Shown here: positions 13,342-14,172 of the stretch, in pieces | How the letters are laid out: every line of letters begins with the position of its first letter | Position numbering within the stretch: position 1 is the first letter of the stretch | Assembly: GCA_003158505.1 (NCBI GenBank) | Contig: PMJK01000057.1 | Coordinates: forward strand, 10,277 to 24,448 | Source: Holophagaceae bacterium | Lineage (GTDB): Bacteria > Acidobacteriota > Holophagae > Holophagales > Holophagaceae | DNA length: 14,172 nucleotides | Direction: 5' to 3' | The notes under the pieces: model-generated | What the model was told of the DNA's origin: nothing | The model's database searches: none | Seen by the model: the letters and a program-made list of their open reading frames with translations, nothing else | Program-made: the position numbers and the translations under genes

Positions 13342-14172
13342 TTAGAACTTGACTTCCTTCCAGGCAAGGGGAAGCTTGCCGGCGGTCATCTCGGCCCTGG
13401 CCTTGTCCACGGCCTTCCGAATGGCGGGGGTCAAGACCTTCCCGACATTGTCGTTGTATTTGAAGATGAAGCCCTTGTTGGCGAAATTGAGGGGGATGTT
13501 CTCACCCCCGCGCACGCCGGCCTCCCGCTTGGCGATGAGGACTTCCACCACAGCGGTGTAGTTGTAGCTGGAGGCGGCGAGGACCTTGGGGGCTTCGGGG
13601 ACGCTGAGCTGGGAAATGTCCTGGCCCGCCCACCAGATGGTCTTGTCCTTGGTGTCGGCGACGACTTTGAGGGCACCCATGGCCTGCTGCGAGGAACCGG
13701 TCAGGAAGTCAGCGCCGGCGTTGATCTGGGTCTTGGCCAGTTCGGCGGCCTTGACGAAGTCGCCGAAGCTGCCCGTGTGGGCCACCTTGACCTGGATGTT
13801 GGGGTTGACGGACTTGGCGCCAAGCACGAAGCCGCGGTCATAGCGGGCAGCGTCGCCACCGTCCACGGGACCCACACAGCCCACGATATTGGCCTTGGTG
13901 ACCATGCCGGCAATGATGCCGTTCAGGTAGCCCGTCTGCTCGCTCTCGGGCATGTAGGTGAAGACGTTCTTGGCGCCGATATCGGCGCTGGTGCCGAAGA
14001 CGAAGGTGGTGGTGGGGTAGTCGGGGGCCATTTCGGTGACCAGGTTCTTGTACTGGGCGCCGTGGCAGATGATGATGTCGAAGTGCTTGGAGGCGTACTG
14101 GCGGGCGGCGGAGCCTGCATCCACGGGCTTCATCTTCTCGCTGTAGCTGTATTCGACCAGCGAGTTCCCGTA
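13342..14172 (-). CDS. BMP family (purine nucleoside-type) substrate-binding protein, 5' end outside window
   Basis: The visible 276 residues continue without a stop to the right edge (first visible codons read YGNSLVEYSYSEK), so the ATG at 14133 is internal. Typical BMP/PnrA features are FDIIICHGAQYKNLV, FVFGTSADIGAKNVFTY, the GYLNGIIAGMVTKANIVGCV stretch, GADFLTGSSQQAMGAL and WWAGQDISQLSVPEAPKV. Full members are about 330-380 residues, so some 60-100 residues, including the signal peptide or lipobox, are missing. Characterised relatives (Treponema PnrA, NupN, RnsB) bind purine or other nucleosides; the ligand here is inferred. It is the first visible gene of the operon; promoter and start lie outside. 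Confidence 0.92.
   Translation of the reverse strand, partial: YGNSLVEYSYSEKMKPVDAGSAARQYASKHFDIIICHGAQYKNLVTEMAPDYPTTTFVFGTSADIGAKNVFTYMPESEQTGYLNGIIAGMVTKANIVGCVGPVDGGDAARYDRGFVLGAKSVNPNIQVKVAHTGSFGDFVKAAELAKTQINAGADFLTGSSQQAMGALKVVADTKDKTIWWAGQDISQLSVPEAPKVLAASSYNYTAVVEVLIAKREAGVRGGENIPLNFANKGFIFKYNDNVGKVLTPAIRKAVDKARAEMTAGKLPLAWKEVKF

Noticed and set aside
11909..13345. 478-residue open frame on the plus strand opposite the double ATPase
   Set aside because: It is the complement of a clear ABC ATPase, is rich in H, G, D, E and V with no recognisable domain, and has no sensible ribosome binding site: a shadow frame of GC-rich coding DNA.
1..14172. CRISPR arrays, tRNA or rRNA genes, insertion sequences, phage or defence genes
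   Set aside because: I looked for repeated spacers, transposase or integrase motifs and structured RNA genes on both strands and saw none.

Overview
This is a GC-rich bacterial window with tightly packed genes. Most start codons sit behind AGGAG-like ribosome binding sites, and stops and starts overlap by 1, 4 or 8 bases inside operons. Gene content (a dipeptidyl-peptidase IV-type S9 peptidase, a POT-type transporter, a Liv importer and a BMP-type nucleoside importer) fits a heterotrophic Gram-negative that lives on peptides, amino acids and nucleosides. An acidobacterium of the Holophaga/Geothrix kind is my best guess, but the sequence alone does not prove it.

Layout. (1) 1-1650, plus strand: the C-terminal part of a DPP IV-like serine peptidase that begins outside the window. 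(2) 1654-2931, minus: a POT/PTR-type peptide transporter that converges on the peptidase with three bases between stop codons; a 14-base perfect palindrome covers the junction. (3) 3013-7994, minus: a branched-chain amino-acid-type ABC importer, transcribed livK, livH, livM, livG, livF, then a small AcuB-like CBS-pair protein as the last gene. A promoter candidate and a large inverted repeat lie upstream of livK. (4) 8160-9023, minus: a stand-alone ModF/YlmA-type ABC ATPase, divergent from (5) a small DUF2835 protein at 9058-9288, plus. (6) 9278-14172, minus: a BMP-family (purine-nucleoside-type) ABC importer, transcribed as binding protein (its start lies beyond the right edge), double ATPase, two permeases and a last gene of unknown function.

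How the parts work together. The peptidase would release X-Pro or X-Ala dipeptides and the POT protein could import such peptides. The Liv system would bring in free amino acids or related compounds, and the BMP system nucleosides. In both ABC operons the binding-protein gene comes first and is separated from the translocator genes by a stem-loop. This is a common way to make binding protein in excess over the membrane complex.

I found no CRISPR array, mobile element, tRNA or rRNA, and no clearly new multi-gene system. The points most worth a second look are the CBS protein closing the liv operon, the uncharacterised 125-residue protein coupled to the nucleoside permeases, the large inverted repeat before livK, and the repeated stem-loop arrangement behind both binding-protein genes. 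No stretch above 300 bases lacks a gene.
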